DNA of 64,000 bases from Actinernus sp. WN-2022 (lineage: Eukaryota; Cnidaria; Anthozoa; Actiniaria; Actinernidae). Below are positions 40,853 through 51,320 of this stretch, piece after piece. The notes under the pieces were generated by a model. That model was given only the letters and a program-made list of their open reading frames with translations, made no database searches and had not been told where the DNA came from. The position numbers were made by a program, and so were the translations under genes. Numbering within the stretch: position 1 is the first letter of the stretch; every line of letters starts with the position of its first letter. Location: the NCBI GenBank assembly GCA_030867875.1, contig JAOWCC010000577.1, positions 326,660 through 390,659 on the forward strand. The letters are read 5' to 3'.

Positions 40853-42757
40853 TCACATAGTGGTTGAATCAAATAAAGCCACAAGGGTTAACACTCCAAT
40901 TTCCACATAGTCCTGGGGATTGTCTTCGTAAATCAAAGCCTGGCCTAACGCGTGCCAAATTCGGTTCTTGTACGTAATGGTAGGGTCTTCGATTTCTTCA
41001 AAATAATACCGTTTGTAGACCTCGTAAATCTCGGCCTCCTCAAGCATGTTAAGGCATGGTTTGAACATGAAAACGAGGCTACAGCTATTTTGTTGAATAG
41101 AGTCACTTGAATTTGCTCAAATCCTAGAACAATAGTGGTTATATCTAATCTCAGCGTTTTCAATCGACCTATTATAAAATTTTGGTTAAATGTCTATCAC
41201 GTGACCAACCACGTGTTCACAAAAAGTTGAAAATTAAACTAAAAACGGGGTGGTGCATTTTATATTTTAAGTAACGATTTTGTGTTTATTTGATTACACT
41301 TGTGGTTGACTTTAAAGATCAGTCCGGAATGGTTGACTCTGATAGACTGTTATGGCGAAAATATAGAAAACAGGTCACGTGACCTATTCTTGGAACCATT
41401 TTTCGCCATTTATATCCTCTTCAGTGATAAAAAGTCAACCATTCCGGACACAGTCTCATTTCCCATAACAAGCTTAACATTTCGAACCGAAAATCTGAAA
41501 CAAAATAATAACTTCCGCCACCCCATTTTGATTTCTTTGTTTTATCAGCCTTAAGGTCACGTGACCTTCAAAACACCAAAATACCGATACTTAAATGTTA
41601 AGACACACGATTACCGTATTATTCCAAAGTTATAGGGTATTTCATACATAAATAGCAAAGATAACGAATTTTGAATGTTTTATCAGAACGGTTCAAAAAC
41701 CATGCCTTAACATGCTTGAGTCCTTTAGTTTTTGCAACTGTTCAAACACGGTATACGTAAGGGGAGCAACAATCCCCGAGAGGTGCAAACTCTGCAAAGC
41801 CCGGTAGCCCGTAGCCCGTAGAGCCTCTAGGGTAATAAGAGACCGGGCCTTCGCCACGCGCTCGGTAAAGCTTTCCTCGGAAAAAGACCATAAACAGGAA
41901 TGGTAACGTTCGTCCTGTTGACTCTGTTGACTGTAGTGACACCCCTCGCAGTGACGGCCACGTTCTCGCATGCATTCCCGGATGCACGTCATGACGTAGA
42001 GCGTTTTGTGCAAAGCCCACCCGGCTTTTAGGGCGGGCAAATCCCGGTTGTCCGGCATGTCCCCCAAATCTAGGTCTTCTTGGTTCAGTAACAATAGCTC
42101 GCGTGGGGCTGGTAGCGAGCCTGAGGGGATCGGCTCGTTGTCGGGATGTCTATAGGGGGTGGGGAGGGCGGGGGACCCTCGGCCGTTGTACCAGTGGGGG
42201 GTCCGGAGGACGTCTCTGTCGGGTTCCACACATTCCCCGCCGGGGGACCCCTCGGGGGACACTGTAGACTCTCCACGGGGGGATCCGTAAGAGGCATAGT
42301 GGCGTTGGGACTGGTCCAAGCGACGGGTGGTTTTTCTTTGGGGGGCCTGTGACGTCCATGGCGACGCGTAGTAGTGGGCTTTCTTAGGGGGTGGGGGTCC
42401 AATAGGTTGTGCCGGGGGGCCGGCCCACATAAATCCCAGCGGAAACTCACACTTCGGGTTGGGCGACGGCGCCGTGCACGTGAAGAACACGCGGTTCGGA
42501 TTTTTTTCACTTCGGCTCACCCCCACTTTCATCCACAAATTGTGGCCACACTTGGGAAATGTATTGTACAATGTTCCGACCGGGATGGCCGCTTTCACCA
42601 AAGGCAGGTCTTGCTCCGTAAAATAAAAGCTGCACGGCAGCACCGGGGGTTGTGCCTTGTAATCCGCTGTTTGTCCACACTTGTAAACACACTCTGGCGT
42701 CCCCACTAATCCTTTGGCGGCTTTAGCGTAACACCCACAAAAGCACGTAGGGAGCAT
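40853..42757 (-). pseudogene. GRF-type zinc-finger protein, split by MITE copy 2
   Basis: First gene inside the right end, from ATG 42757. Residues 70-115: PKCGHNLWMKVGVSRSEKNP, then RVFFTC and KCEFPLGFMW, a GRF zinc finger like those of topoisomerase III and APE2 that bind single-stranded DNA. Residues 120-235 are Pro/Ser-rich. Residues 270-310: CIRECMRERGRHCEGCHYS then a His-Ser-Cys-Leu motif, a C/H cluster found in Polinton proteins with a CxGC....SQ..HxCL signature. The frame is cut at 41720 by the MITE and resumes at 41039 (EIYEVYKRYYFEEI ... VALFDS) in the same phase. A replication-related DNA-binding role is inferred. Confidence 0.7.
41040..41719. mobile_element. MITE copy 2 (680 bp), in the Polinton-1 GRF gene
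   Basis: Same terminal repeats as copy 1 (TCAAGCATGTTAAGGCATGG and complement), same CACGTG centre (CAGGTCACGTGACC near 41372), inverted relative to copy 1. Flanks are CTCC (41036-41039) and GTCC (41720-41723), a 4-bp duplication with one mismatch. It is younger than Polinton-1, because it cuts a Polinton gene. Confidence 0.85.
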
Positions 42758-42784
42758 CGTTCACACTGAAATTTACAAAGGTGT

Positions 42785-43118
42785 TTCACTTTCTTATACG
42801 GCCCGGGGTCTTTTCCGGCCGCCAATCCGAAGCCTGGGTTTGTTCTCTCCCGACAAACCCCCCTACACCCCTGGTGGGACCCCCCTAAACTTCCGACCAA
42901 TCCCAGGCCTGGCTTTGGTCTCCTTTCCAACCCCCCTGCCGAACCTGACGGGACCCCCCTAAACTTCCGACCAATCAGAAGCCTGGCTTTTTGGTCCCCA
43001 GTTGATTGACAGGCCTTTGACAGGACCGCGTGCGTAATGGCGTCGTTTTAGGCCACGCCCCCTGTTTGGGCCAATCAGGAGGCCGAGAATGTGCACCCAA
43101 GTGAGCTCCCTTACTACT
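42785..43118 (-). repeat. Polinton-1 right terminal inverted repeat (334 bp)
   Basis: Complement of 23806-24139, ending ...CCTTACTACT. It keeps the same internal 33-bp duplicate and four CCAAT boxes. Confidence 0.95.
42790..43075 (-). promoter_or_regulatory. Inward promoter in the right terminal repeat
   Basis: On the minus strand, four ATTGG boxes precede GTATAAGAAAG (TATA-like, about 42793-42801), 35-40 nt before the ATG of the GRF gene at 42757. It mirrors the left promoter. Confidence 0.6.
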
Positions 43119-43124
43119 CACGAT
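43119..43124. repeat. Right target site duplication of Polinton-1 (CACGAT)
   Basis: Identical to 23800-23805. LINE-A coding sequence continues outside it on both sides. Confidence 0.92.
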
Positions 43125-44195
43125 CGCGGCGTATTTCTAAGAGCTTGTTGTTCACCCAAGGAGTTTTATATCCTTTCATCCGTTGTTTCTTTATTGGCGC
43201 GTGCGAATCAGCGACCTCAGAGAAGAGGCGATTCCACAAGGAGACCGCATCATCAACTGACTCAGTTGTATCAAGCACATTCCACGGAACATTTCTCAAA
43301 TCATTAAGAAAAGCATCTTTACTATAGTTCTTGAACGAACGTGTTTCGTACGTGCGAGCAGGTAGTTTAGGCACGCCGCTCTTTAGCACGCATAGGACAA
43401 TGCTGTGGTCACTAATTGGTGTAGTAATAACCTCCCACTGGACAACTCTGTGCTCATTGTTAACACAGATTAAGTCAATTGTTGTTTCCGAAGACTCGCA
43501 TACCCTCGTTGGTTTCTTTATCAATTGTTGCAGATCATTAGTGAAAAGGAATGAATGCAAAGCCTTCTGTAGGCGCTTATCCCTCGGGGAGCCAAAGTCA
43601 ATGTCAAATCTCCCAAAACAGCAAGCTCTATTCTAGACAGATTTAAACCCTTAAACACATCGTCCATGGCAGTAATAAATTGATCCGTATTTTTATCAGA
43701 AGGTCTGTAGATGGTACCAATGATAAGGGATTTGCATTTTGGCCGGATCAATTCAATTCAAACAGCTTCTATGCCATCAACCATCAAATCAGTTCTTAAT
43801 GATATATGCAGGCCATCTCTCACAAAAACAACAATTCCACCACCCTGCTTTTTGCTACTAGTATTTCTATCTCTCCTTATGATAGAATATCCCTGGATTG
43901 ATATTTCACTGTCCAAAATATCCGGTGTAAGCCAAGTCTCGGATATCCTTAGGATATCCAACGAATTTTGGGCTAGTAATTCTCTGACCGAATCTATCTT
44001 GTTGTACAATCTGTTGACATTAAGGTGAGCTATGCTCAGTCCACGACGAAGTCTTGGCCAGGTAGTATCTGCTATTAAGTTGTCAGCGTGGACGCCTGAA
44101 TCATCGAGAGTTTTATCCGGTGACACTGAGCCAGGAAACAAGCATTTGATACAAGACCAATTCGCAGTTGGCTTACAAAGGTCAGCATATTCACA
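43125..44195 (-). pseudogene. LINE-A apurinic-type endonuclease and second half of PHD finger
   Basis: Minus strand. 44195-44142 ends a PHD finger (NWSCIKC). Then GLSIAHLNVNRLYNKIDSVR (44040 region), ISETWLTPDILDSEISIQGY, GGGIVVFVRDGL, a TGA near 43752, IIGTIYRPSDKNTDQFITA, VLGDL, a frame change near 43600 and TTPISDHSIVLCVLK give the exonuclease-endonuclease-phosphatase fold that nicks target DNA. It ends with WVNNKLLEIRRDR at the Polinton insertion. Confidence 0.88.
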
Positions 44196-44314
44196 GCGAA
44201 TGGTCAGCGGTCAGTGAACAAGACGGCCATGTTTTTATTGTGCTGCTGAAATCGCTTTCTTTACTACGGATTTAACCAATGTTATCTTAACTACATTAGT
44301 TTAAATACCTAATT

Positions 44315-45117
44315 ATGACACAGAGAACTAAAAGGAGTGCCTCGAGAGCCGATGAACTTAATGTTGATGAATTAACAGACCTAATCTGGCAAAAACTCGA
44401 GCTCAAGATCAACGAATGGCTTACAAATGCCTTACCGAATATGGTCAAAACGGTGTTGGAACCACAGATAATAGCAAGTGCCAAGGCAGCAGTTGACAAT
44501 TATCTCTCCTCACAGGAACTTAAGACTCTCTTGGTGATTCTATTCTCTTCCAAGTCAATGAAGTGCAAGAAAAGCAAGAAATGGTGAAAGCTCAGCAGTT
44601 AGAACTGCTAAAACGCACAGAAGAGTACGAATCCCGATTGGACGACTTGGAGCAGTACACTCGGAGAACAAATATCAGAATTTTCGGGATTCCGGAACAA
44701 GACAACACTGATCCTGATAGTTCACAATCTACGAATGATCTTGTCTTAGAATTTGCCGAAAAAGAACTAGGTCTGGATCTAGATGAACAAGATATCAGCA
44801 GATCGCATCGTATTGGAAAAAAAACTGCGAAGCCAAGACCAATAATAGTTCGACTGACAAAGCATGATACTAAAGTGGAAATCATGAGAAAAAAGAGGCT
44901 TCTGAAGACCAACAAGTCCCAGTACTATATCCAAGAAGACTTGACTCAGCCGAGGCGCCGTATTCTTGCCCACTTACGCAATAATGCCCAAGATAAAGTG
45001 AACCGCGTCTGGACAAATGATGGCATGATATTCTTCCGTCCAGTCCAGGACAGTAACATTATTGAGAAGTGTTCTACTCTGAAACACTGCCAGCATCTTT
45101 TGGACAAATATCCCTAA
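44315..45117 (+). pseudogene. LINE-B ORF1: coiled coil and RRM-like RNA-binding protein
   Basis: ATG 44315 opens a helical N-terminus (DELTDLIWQKLELKINEWL); the frame shifts near 44521, then 44563-45117 encodes a coiled coil (QQLELLKRTEEYESRLDDLE), the RRM hallmark QYTRRTNIRIFGIPE and a C-terminal domain (PIIVRLTKHDTKVEIMRKKR). This is the L1-type ORF1p layout that packages LINE RNA. One frameshift makes it inactive. Confidence 0.8.
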
Positions 45118-45482
45118 ACTAAATGGACAAATGATGGCATAATATCTTGCCAGAACAGTCTCACTGTTGAGAAATGTTCTACTCTATCTACCAGTGTCTT
45201 GGTCAAATACCTTGGAAAAGCTAAGTAGGAAAGTACATGTAGTTATTCAAAATCTTAGCAGACATTGCATTCTTAATCTTATAACTTTCTTACAAAAACA
45301 AAAAAACTGTAGTTATACATCAATCTTGTCTTTCCGTAGTTTAATTGTTTAAGTATCAAACTTATCTATATAATCAAGTGTTTAATATTTAACTTATTTA
45401 TCTATTTTGTGTTTTAGTGTTTATCAGTTACTAATTTATCTGTATTTTACTTACTTATCATTAATCTATTTCATTGTTTCTT
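45118..45482. other. LINE-B inter-ORF region with a partial duplicate of the ORF1 end
   Basis: 45123-45218 repeats 45012-45115 imperfectly (GGACAAATGATGGCATGATA ... GAGAAGTGTTCTACTCT), a tandem duplication of about 111-bp period. The rest is AT-rich and non-coding. Confidence 0.6.
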
Positions 45483-45851
45483 ATGGTAGTTCTATATCCA
45501 TGTTCCGTCTGCAAATACTCTGTACACAAAAATCATAAAGCTATCTACTGTGATAGCTGTATGTCATGGACACATCTTAAATGTTCAAAATTATTCTCTT
45601 CTGATTATCTAGCACTTTCTGTTACTAATGATCCTTGGTTCTGTTCCACATGTTTGTCTGATATATTCCCCTTTAACCATTTTGAAGATGATGATGATTT
45701 CTATTTTGCTATATGTGACCTCCATAGTATATTCGACTCTAACTTTGACATTGCTAAATTGAAAAACAAATCTTATAACCCTTTTATAGAAGACTCTGAA
45801 ACCCGTAAATTAATCAATTCTTCAGAACTTGACCCTGATACTATATCCTAG
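45483..45851 (+). pseudogene. LINE-B PHD finger region
   Basis: From ATG 45483: PCSVCKYSVHKNHKAIYCDS, CMSWTHLKCSKL and DPWFCSTCL give the C4HC3 pattern of a PHD finger, common at the N-terminus of CR1/L2-type ORF2 proteins. An acidic segment follows and the frame ends TAG at 45849-45851, where endonuclease starts in another frame. It may bind chromatin and guide insertion (inference). Confidence 0.8.
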
Positions 45852-48780
45852 TGAATAATTCTAACCTTCTTTCTAACTGTGCTTATTTTACTTCCATTGA
45901 ATTTAATAAATATTTTCCCAAACTCTCGCATAGCTTTTCCACTTTTCACATTAATATAAGGAGTTTAAAAAAACATTGTGAAGATCTGTATGATTATCTA
46001 TCTACTTTGGATATTCCTTTTTCCGCTGTAGGAATTTCAGAAACTTGGCTAGATGATAATACTAGTGATATATATAATCTCCCAGGGTATAGCTTTCTTT
46101 CAAATCCTAGAATACATAAAATGGGTGGAGGTGTGGGCTTGTTTATCAGTAATTTATATAATTTTAAAATCCGTCGTGATCTTGAATCCAAAGACCAAAA
46201 AAATTATGAATCAATATTTTCAGAAATTATTCAAACGCATGACAAAAACATAATTATAGGTTGTTTATATAAGCCTCCAGATGTTGATGTAAACAATTTT
46301 ATTGATAGTTTTAGACATACCTTATCTAAACTAAGTTTTGAAAATAAAAAGTGCTACATTTTAGGTGATTTAAATATTAATATGTTGAACTGCGATTCTC
46401 ATGAACCGACTAATGACTTTTTGGACCTTATGATGTCTAATAGTTTTTATCCACTGATATCAAAACCAACCAGAATTACTTCTCATTCTGCTACCTTAAT
46501 AGACAACATATTCACTAATAACCTAGATCACAGCAAGATCAGTGGTATTCTGTATACTGATATATCTGATCATCTTCCGATATTTCAAATAACAAATACA
46601 ACACTTATTCACAACTGTAGGCCTCCAACAATAAAAAAACGTCATATGTCTCCTACTAATATTATAAACTTTCGTTCTGAACTTGCCCTTATTGACTGGA
46701 CATTCACTGATTCATATACCAATCCCAATGATGGCTATAATCATTTTATCGACGTACTAATTCCTATTTATGAAAAACATTTTCCATTAAAAACTGTGGT
46801 GTTCAATAGAAGATCAAATTCCAAACCATGGTTCACTACTGGCTTACAAAACTCTTGTCGAAGAAAAAATGCCCTTTACAAGCAACTGTTACTGAACCCA
46901 TCAAGCATGAACAAAATCAAATACCCTAAATATCGAAATAAATATAATCATACGGTAATACTAGCCAGAAAAAAATACTACCATGACAAACTGTCATCTG
47001 CATCTTGCTCTTTAAAAAACACATGGTCCACCATTAAAGAAGTCATATCAAAAAAACTATCATCACATACACCTTCAAATATGAAAGACACAAATGGCTC
47101 ATATACTGACTTAACACAAATCGTAAACAAATTCAATGCTTTTTTCACAAATGTTGGACCTTCTCTTGCAAACAAAATATTACCCAGTGCTACTAGTCAT
47201 ACAGCCTATCTTAAAGGAACTTATCCTCAGAGTATCTTTCTTTCTCCCACATCTCCTGATGAAGTTGTATCAATTGTCATGTCCCTAAAAATAACCAAAG
47301 CTGAAGGCTCTGATGGCATCAACATTCTTCCCATCAAGGAAACTATAGATTTACTTGCCCTTCCTTTGTCTAATATATGGAATACATCAATTTCTACTGG
47401 TGTTGTACCAGATAAACTAAAGATAGGTAAAGTTATACCTATCTACAAAATGAAGACCAACAAAATTTCAGCAATTATCGACCAATATCTATTCTTCCTT
47501 GTTTTCCGAAAATTTTGGAAAAAGTTATGTACCAAAGAATTCTTGATTACTTAATAAAACACAAAATTCTTAGTAACCACCAATATGGATTTCGAAAAAA
47601 TCACTCTACATTTATGGCCATCCTTGAGCTTGTAGACAAAATTATGCAATCGTTTGAAAAAAACGAATTTACAATTGGTATATTTATTGACTTTAAAAAA
47701 GCATTTGATACTGTCAACCACTCTATTCTTCTAGATAAACTTGAATTCTATGGCATTCGAGGAATACCGTTACAATGGTTGAAAAGTTATCTTTCATCCA
47801 GAAAACAATATGTTGAGATAGACAGTGTGAGATCCTTGCCTAAACCTATCTCATGTGGTGTTCCACAGAGTTCAATTCTGGGACCACTTTTATTCCTTAT
47901 TTACATAAATGATATTTTCAATAGTTCCTCACAACTATCTTTTATTTTATTTGCTGATGATACCAATATATTTTATAGTAGTAAGAATATTTCAGAACTG
48001 TCAAATATTATAAATAGTGAATTAACACATGTTGGAGACTGGCTTAAAGCCAATAAACTTTCCTTACATCCAGATAAAACTAAATTCATTCTATTTCATC
48101 CCCCCAGGAAAAAAATTAACTTTACTAATTTAACCATTTCCATTGATAATCATAATATAAATAGAACCGAGTAAACTAAATTTTTAGGTGTTATCATTCA
48201 TCAACATCTTTCCTGGAAGCCTTACATTAAAACCATTAGTACAAAAATGGCAAAAAGCATAGGAATTATAAGTAAAGCCCGACAATTCTTTAATACTAAC
48301 ACTCTTCATATACTTTATAATTCCTTAGTATTACCCTATCTTCAGTACTGTAACATAATTTGGGCATCAACCTTTCCTTCTCACTTAAAACCTATACACC
48401 AATTACAAAAAAAAGCACTTCGTATTATTACTCATTCTCCCCCACAAACACCTTCCCTTCCCCTATTTAACCATTTTAGCATCTTCAGTATTTTCGAAGT
48501 CTTCAAATATCAAATATCATGTTTTGTTTTTTTACATACCCAAAAGCAGTTGCCTTCCTCAATATCCTTACTTTTTAATTTCAATTATGATTTTCACCAT
48601 TATTTTACTAGACATAAAGATGATTTACATCTTCATCATCACAAACTTATTTACTCAATTCGCGTTCAAGGACCCACCATTTGGAACTCTCTTCCTTTAC
48701 AACTTCGACACTCTCTAAAAACATATAATTATAAGAAACTACTTAAGAATTATTTCCTTTCTCTCGTATCTCTGAACTAA
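45851..48780 (+). pseudogene. LINE-B endonuclease and reverse transcriptase
   Basis: 45851-47470: endonuclease (FHINIRSLKKHCEDLYDYL, VGISETWLDD, IIGCLYKPPD, YILGDLNINM, YTDISDHLPIFQ). The frame shifts near 47475; 47515-48174 is RT with QYGFRKNHSTFMAILELVDK, FIDFKKAFDTVNHSIL (motif A), GVPQSSILGPLLFLIYINDI (motif B) and FADDTNIFY (motif C, FADD). TAA at 48172-48174 breaks it; the same frame continues through FLGVIIHQHLSWKPYI and LPYLQYCNIIWAS to TAA 48778-48780. Nick-directed reverse transcription is the family mechanism. Two lesions make it inactive. Confidence 0.9.
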
Positions 48781-49131
48781 AATATGTTTATTTAGTTATT
48801 TAATACATTGGTACTAGTACTTATATAGTATTTATGTTGAATTAATGTAATAGTTATGTAATAGAAATGCTACTTTAATTGCACCACTCTACCCCTTGTA
48901 ATATTCAATCAATATTATGATAGCTTCCTCTTTGTTTTATTTCCCATTATTGCGATTAATAACTTTATAATTGTGATTCATCAGTAGCCTATATGACAAT
49001 GTAATTTTTTTTCTCTAAAGCACTGTACATTGAAATACCTAGTTGCCAAATAAGCCTCTGGCTTCGACTTAACTTTGTAATTCTAACAATATCATTAATA
49101 TGAATCATTAAATCATTAAATCATTAAATCA
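48781..49131 (+). other. LINE-B 3' UTR and microsatellite tail
   Basis: AT-rich, non-coding, ending in three to four units of AATCATTA. No other feature. Confidence 0.7.
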
Positions 49132-49556
49132 GTTGGCCATACCAATACATTTAGCGTGAAACCAGAAGTCGCACTCATCACATTGAACCGCTTTCTGGTT
49201 TTTACGGCAGCCTTTCAAGCACAACCCACACGGATCTTTAACGGGTCCAAGTTAAGGCTCACATCACCAGCTAGTAATACCAAGTACGATGCTGTCAGAG
49301 TAGCGTTTAGTAGATGTATTCCAGTCTTTAACTTGCAAGATGGCGAAATGCTCGCGTAATGCGAGTGTCGCGGTAAACCCGATGAATTTCTTCCCGGATA
49401 TTGCTTCTCATCTAATTTTAGGGCAAGTAGGATTGAGGAGGCACTATTAGAAACCTTTACATATGGTTTTGGGGACTCCAGCAACAAAACAAGAGATAAA
49501 AACAGGACTAAATAGGCAGAGTGGCGAACGCCCTCCATTGCTTGATTGCTGACCAC
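49132..49556 (-). pseudogene. LINE-A 5' region: hydrophobic N-terminus, 2A-like motif and half a PHD finger
   Basis: Minus strand from ATG 49556: hydrophobic AYLVLFLSLVLLLE, then Ser-rich sequence, then LTASYLVLLAGDVSLNLDP. The latter resembles the 2A ribosome-skipping motif (GDVxxNPGP) known at the N-terminus of CR1-type LINE proteins, but NPGP has become NLDP, so skipping should not work. Beyond it, in another frame, CLKGCRKNQKAVQCDECDFW and FHAKC form the first part of a PHD finger, whose end is at 44195. Confidence 0.65.
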
Positions 49557-50676
49557 TGACCATTATATTCACCTCGAATGTCGGGCATTTCCTAAACATG
49601 GCGGCTACTAAACACAACTAAGTATGGTGAACTCATTCGATTGCTTGTTTTAATGCTAGTGAATAATCGGTCAAATACAATAAGCTTTTGTTCAGGATTC
49701 AAAAGAATATTGAGATGAATATTGTTTACTCTAGGCGCTCGTACTAAAATAATCCTGTTTAACTTTAAATTCAGGTCCTGAGCTACTAAAACATTCGTAA
49801 ATGGTGGAACATGTTGTATTGTTATTTTAAATGTTCGTTTCCTTTGCCTGAACTTAGAAAAGGACAGGCTATGGCTAGCTACATGTACATGCACTGTACT
49901 TGTGGAGATGCAGAAATTATATCAGAATATTAATTTAGTTTGATACCGAGTCAGTGGGTGTTGAAAATGCAAAAAAGTGCAGCAGATGTAAATGATCATT
50001 TATATGTAATGTAATTAAAGCTTACCTGAAGTTACATATCCAGTTTTGAAGCAAAGAAAAATATCAGGTTTGAAAAGATTTATATCTTGGAGAGAATGTT
50101 ATATACTAGTCATGATAGACACACAGAAAACTAAATACAAGACAGGACAAAAAATGGACTAACTCAAGGACAAGGGTCCGAAGAATATGTTCACCCTAAC
50201 AAAAAATACAAATAAAACATTTTTAAAAGGTGAAAATTAATGTATTATACATGACATAACCTATCATGCCACGAGAAGTAATAAGGGTTATAGGAGTGGG
50301 AGTTTATAAATGGAGCAGTAGGTTTTCCAAGTGTTAGTAAATCTGGGAAATTATTTTCATTTTTAAAAGAAAAATATATATGTTGGATGTTATTTTGTGA
50401 ATTATAAGAAACTTCAGGTTTGTCATATAAAGACATTCTCAACTATATAAAACTGACCAGTTTTTCTCAACCAAATATTTTCCTCTAAATTATTATATTT
50501 TTTATGAATTTATTATTTTGTTTATTACAAGTATCACCAAAAAGTAGCACGTGAGAAAACAATAAGACACAAAATCCCCTACACACCCAGTCAAACTCTC
50601 AGTAATAAGAATGAAAACCCAACCCCATAACTAATTAATACTAAGTTAAATATACTAAATAATATAATTATTATAA
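49557..50676. other. AT-rich spacer; part may be LINE-A 5' UTR
   Basis: No gene. 49557-49620 may belong to the LINE-A leader (it contains GCCGCCATG on the minus strand). The rest shows no conserved domain, inverted repeat or tandem repeat that I could recognise. Confidence 0.35.
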
Positions 50677-50811
50677 GGGAAGGTACATTTAATGTGGATG
50701 TTTAAACTGAAAAATTTTCAGCACCCTCCTTGTAACACTAACTTCAGAAAAATATTTTCAGACCCCCCTCAACATCTTGAGACCCCCCCCCCCCCTTCCA
50801 TGTACCTTCCC
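50677..50811. mobile_element. 135-bp MITE with TAA target duplication
   Basis: Ends GGGAAGGTACAT and ATGTACCTTCCC, flanked by TAA (50674-50676, 50812-50814). It includes a poly-C run. PIF/Harbinger-like target. Confidence 0.7.
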
Positions 50812-51041
50812 TAATTAGACTTAAGTTGTATAAGATAGATACTTACGTTGAAGCAACAGTATACTAGGAAAGAAGAATGGTATCTTAGGGAAATCATTAA
50901 TTATTTACTCAACATGGAAATGCTAACGTAAGGCTGATGCAGCGACATTTGGCTCACAGGGAAGCCATTTATGAGTTACTTGTGATTACTTGCTCCTATT
51001 GGCTGGCTGTGGGTAATTTGCGTTTGGTTTAGTAGTATACA

Positions 51042-51274
51042 ATATGCCGGTTCTGGCGCACATTCCTGAAATTCCTAATTTTTTTGTATAATTTTTTGTA
51101 TTTTTGTTACATTTTGTTGCTTTTTTCATGCAATGGACCCCCGAACGAAGTGAGGGGCCGAACGAAGTGAGGATAGTCCATTAGATGAAAAAAGCAACAA
51201 AATGTAACAAAAATACAACAAATTATACAAAAAAAATAGGAATTTCAGGAATGTGCGCCATAACGCGGCATATG
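51042..51274. repeat. 230-bp foldback palindrome
   Basis: Arms of about 95 bp (left includes TGGCGCACATTCCTGAAATT; right holds the complement) enclose a 45-bp loop with two CCGAACGAAGTGAGG copies. Arms differ at few positions. It is probably a MITE or hairpin-forming element; no target duplication is clear because the ends are ATAT palindromes. Confidence 0.75.
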
Positions 51275-51320
51275 GGATGCTACTAGAGTTTTATTTATCG
51301 TAGTTTTATGTTATTTTAAA

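Larger units (their letters stand above)
23806..43118. mobile_element. Polinton-1 (Maverick / adintovirus-like), complete, 19,313 bp
   Basis: Ends begin with AG and end with CT, with 334-bp terminal inverted repeats and a 6-bp target duplication CACGAT. It encodes protein-primed DNA polymerase B, retroviral-type integrase, adenain-type protease, FtsK/HerA-type packaging ATPase and several capsid-type proteins, the full hallmark set of Polintons/adintoviruses. Genes run rightward from 24.2 to 35.9 kb, then polymerase (minus), RING gene (plus) and GRF gene (minus). It is GC-rich next to its AT-rich surroundings. It interrupts LINE-A. Confidence 0.95.
44196..49131 (+). mobile_element. LINE-B: CR1/L2-like retrotransposon nested in LINE-A
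   Basis: Plus-strand element with RRM-type ORF1, PHD finger, endonuclease and RT, ending in an (AATCATTA)n-type tail at 49100-49131, the 3' microsatellite usual for this group. The two LINE-A PHD halves meet in phase if 44196-49131 is removed, which fixes the boundaries to within a few bases. No clear target duplication (at most CA). Confidence 0.85.
22869..49556 (-). mobile_element. LINE-A: CR1-like non-LTR retrotransposon split into three pieces
   Basis: Reading leftward: 49556-49132 (N-terminal hydrophobic segment, 2A-like motif, first half of a PHD finger), 44195-43119 (second half of the PHD finger and endonuclease), 23805-22869 (linker and start of RT). LINE-B sits between pieces one and two, Polinton-1 between pieces two and three. 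Coding sequence continues sensibly over both breaks. The RT ends before its catalytic motif, so the element was truncated or internally deleted at its 3' end. Confidence 0.85.

Noticed and set aside
44196..44240. LINE-B target site duplication GGCCAT
   Set aside because: GGCCAT occurs near both ends, but using it would leave extra bases in the LINE-A PHD finger; the phase-preserving edges at 44196 and 49131 leave at most CA in common.
49215..49260. Functional 2A peptide
   Set aside because: The essential NPGP residues are replaced, so skipping is not expected from this copy.
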